Shown here: piece after piece, positions 62,812 to 64,000 of the stretch
How positions within the stretch are numbered: the first letter of the stretch is position 1
How the letters are laid out: the number at the start of each line of letters is the position of its first letter
Origin: Polymorphobacter megasporae
GTDB lineage: Bacteria > Pseudomonadota > Alphaproteobacteria > Sphingomonadales > Sphingomonadaceae
Direction: 5' to 3'
Assembly (NCBI RefSeq): GCF_018982885.2
Contig: NZ_CP081848.1
Span: forward strand, 1,054,001 to 1,118,000
Length of the DNA stretch: 64,000 bases
Position numbers and translations under genes: made by a program
The notes under the pieces: generated by a model
Databases searched by the model: none
Told to the model about the DNA's origin: nothing
Seen by the model: the letters and a program-made list of their open reading frames with translations, nothing else

Positions 62812-64000
62812 TTAGTGCCGGAAGTGCCGCATCCCGGTAAAGACCATCGCGATCCCGCGCTCGTCGGCGGCAGCGACCACCTCGGCATCGCGGATCGAGC
62901 CCCCCGGCTGGATCACCGCCGTCGCCCCGGCCTCGGCAACCGCGATCAGGCCGTCGGCGAAGGGGAAGAAGGCGTCCGAGGCGACCGCGCTGCCGATCGT
63001 CCGCGGCTCGGGCCAGCCCGCGGTGGCGGCGGCGTCGCGGGCCTTCGATGCCGCGATCCGGGTCGAATCGACCCGGCTCATCTGCCCGGCACCGATCCCG
63101 GCGGTGCTCCTGTCCTTGGCATAGACGATGGCGTTCGACTTGACGTGCTTGGCGACGGTCCACGCGAACTTGAGGTCGGCGAGCTCGGCGGCGGTCGGCT
63201 GGCGCTGGGTGACGATCTTGAGCATGTCGTCGGTGAGGGTGCCTGAGTCACGCTCCTGCACCAGCACGCCCCCGGCGATGATCTTCGTCGTCAGGCCGCG
63301 CCGCGCCGGATCGGGCAGGTCGCCGGTCAGCAGCAGGCGGAGGTTCTTCTTGGCGGCGAACACCGCCCGCGCCGCATCGTCGGCCCCCGGAGCGGCGACG
63401 ACCTCGGTGAAGATCTCGGTCATCGCCCGCGCGGTCGCCTCGTCGAGCGGACGGTTGACCGCGATCACCCCGCCGAACGCCGACACCGGGTCGGTCGCCA
63501 GCGCTGCTTGATACGCCTCGAGCAGGGTCGCGCCAGTGGCGACGCCGCACGGGTTGGCGTGCTTGACGATGACCACGGTCGGCGGGCCGTCGCGGAACTC
63601 GGCGACGAGCTCGAGCGCGGCATCGGCGTCGTTGAGGTTGTTGTAGCTCAGCTCCTTGCCCTGGACCTGCTCGGCCTGGCCGATGCCGCGTGCTGCCGGT
63701 CCGACGGGCACGTACAGCGCGGCCGACTGGTGGGGGTTTTCGCCGTAGCGGAGCGTGTTCACCAGCCGGCTCGCCATGATGCGGACAGCCGGGAAGGTCT
63801 CACCCTGGTCGACCGTGCTGAACCAGTCGGCGATCATCGCATCGTACGCGCCGGTCGCGGCGAAGGCGGTCGCGGCGAGGCGCTTGCGCGTGGCGAGGCT
63901 GGTGCTGCCGCCGGTCGTGTCGAGCTCGGTGATCAGCGCGTTATAGTCCTGCGGATCGGTGACGCAGGCGACGAAGCCATGGTTCTTCGCTGCCGAGCGG
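62812..64000 (-). CDS. purH: PurH, AICAR transformylase/IMP cyclohydrolase (C-terminal part; cut by the window edge)
   Basis: PurH catalyses the last two steps of IMP synthesis. The visible 395 residues include the end of the IMP cyclohydrolase domain ([21 protein letters not shown]) and most of the AICAR transformylase domain: [44 protein letters not shown] (catalytic Lys-His), [61 protein letters not shown] and the end [11 protein letters not shown]. The frame stays open to position 64000, so the first ~130 residues lie outside. It is a housekeeping gene marking ordinary chromosome. Confidence 0.95.
   Translation of the reverse strand, partial: RSAAKNHGFVACVTDPQDYNALITELDTTGGSTSLATRKRLAATAFAATGAYDAMIADWFSTVDQGETFPAVRIMASRLVNTLRYGENPHQSAALYVPVGPAARGIGQAEQVQGKELSYNNLNDADAALELVAEFRDGPPTVVIVKHANPCGVATGATLLEAYQAALATDPVSAFGGVIAVNRPLDEATARAMTEIFTEVVAAPGADDAARAVFAAKKNLRLLLTGDLPDPARRGLTTKIIAGGVLVQERDSGTLTDDMLKIVTQRQPTAAELADLKFAWTVAKHVKSNAIVYAKDRSTAGIGAGQMSRVDSTRIAASKARDAAATAGWPEPRTIGSAVASDAFFPFADGLIAVAEAGATAVIQPGGSIRDAEVVAAADERGIAMVFTGMRHFRH

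Noticed and set aside
1-64000. tRNA genes, rRNA genes and CRISPR arrays
   Set aside because: I looked for cloverleaf-type sequence, conserved rRNA stretches and regularly spaced repeats and saw none; a tRNA scan could still find something missed by eye.

Overview
The window is about 65% GC and looks like chromosome of an alphaproteobacterium, most likely a sphingomonad. Support for this comes from the TonB-dependent receptor style, the dense set of plant-glycoside hydrolases, and the purH/flippase neighbourhood at the right edge. It divides into a defence-rich mobile region (about 1-33,000), a glycoside-catabolism regulon (about 33,800-60,000) and ordinary chromosomal genes (60,200-64,000).

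Defence region. After small membrane and lipoprotein genes come drmA and drmB, the core of a DISARM-type anti-phage system. They are followed by a convergent two-gene unit, an RpoD-like sigma factor and a NERD-nuclease/UvrD-type helicase. The sigma gene is split by one extra base in a G5 run. Next come a C5-cytosine methyltransferase, a Vsr mismatch endonuclease, and a 1,998-residue protein with an Mrr-like nuclease domain, helical repeats and a probable PIN-like domain. The DISARM phospholipase-D protein DrmC is not visible. A small CxxC/CxxCN (HNH-like) gene and an unrecognised gene follow.

Transposition module (22,143-32,590). A Tn7-like set tnsA, tnsB (intact DD35E triad), tnsC and a long TniQ/TnsD-like protein lies beside three diverged TnsB-like proteins. 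These keep the HTH plus RNase-H-like layout but have lost one or more catalytic acidic residues. Two or three decaying copies of the same family lie in the non-coding gaps (19.7 kb, 23.2-23.9 kb, perhaps 21.7-22.0 kb). The simplest reading is that the defence genes are cargo of a Tn7-like element that has amplified inactive transposase paralogues. I could not define its ends.

Catabolic regulon. A TetR-type regulator sits among divergent operons. They encode GH106 alpha-rhamnosidase, GH3 and GH1 beta-glucosidases, GH43 and GH35-like hydrolases, a two-subunit C-glycoside deglycosidase (TIM barrel plus DUF6379), a GMC oxidoreductase with its gluconate-2-dehydrogenase-subunit-3 partner, a Gfo/Idh oxidoreductase, a second TIM-barrel protein, a luciferase-type monooxygenase with FMN reductase, a VOC dioxygenase, two MFS transporters and a TonB receptor. 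Five intergenic regions carry the same 14-bp inverted repeat, AGAA-N6-TTCT (last site CTCT), and a weaker version precedes the receptor gene, so this looks like one TetR-controlled regulon. The likely substrates are plant O- and C-glycosides such as flavonoid glycosides, which is an inference. The receptor gene is interrupted by an IS630-family element at a CTAG target, so this allele is probably inactive.

Right edge. A flavin reductase, a polysaccharide flippase, a CcdC-like membrane protein and purH (cut by the window end) appear to be conserved chromosome.
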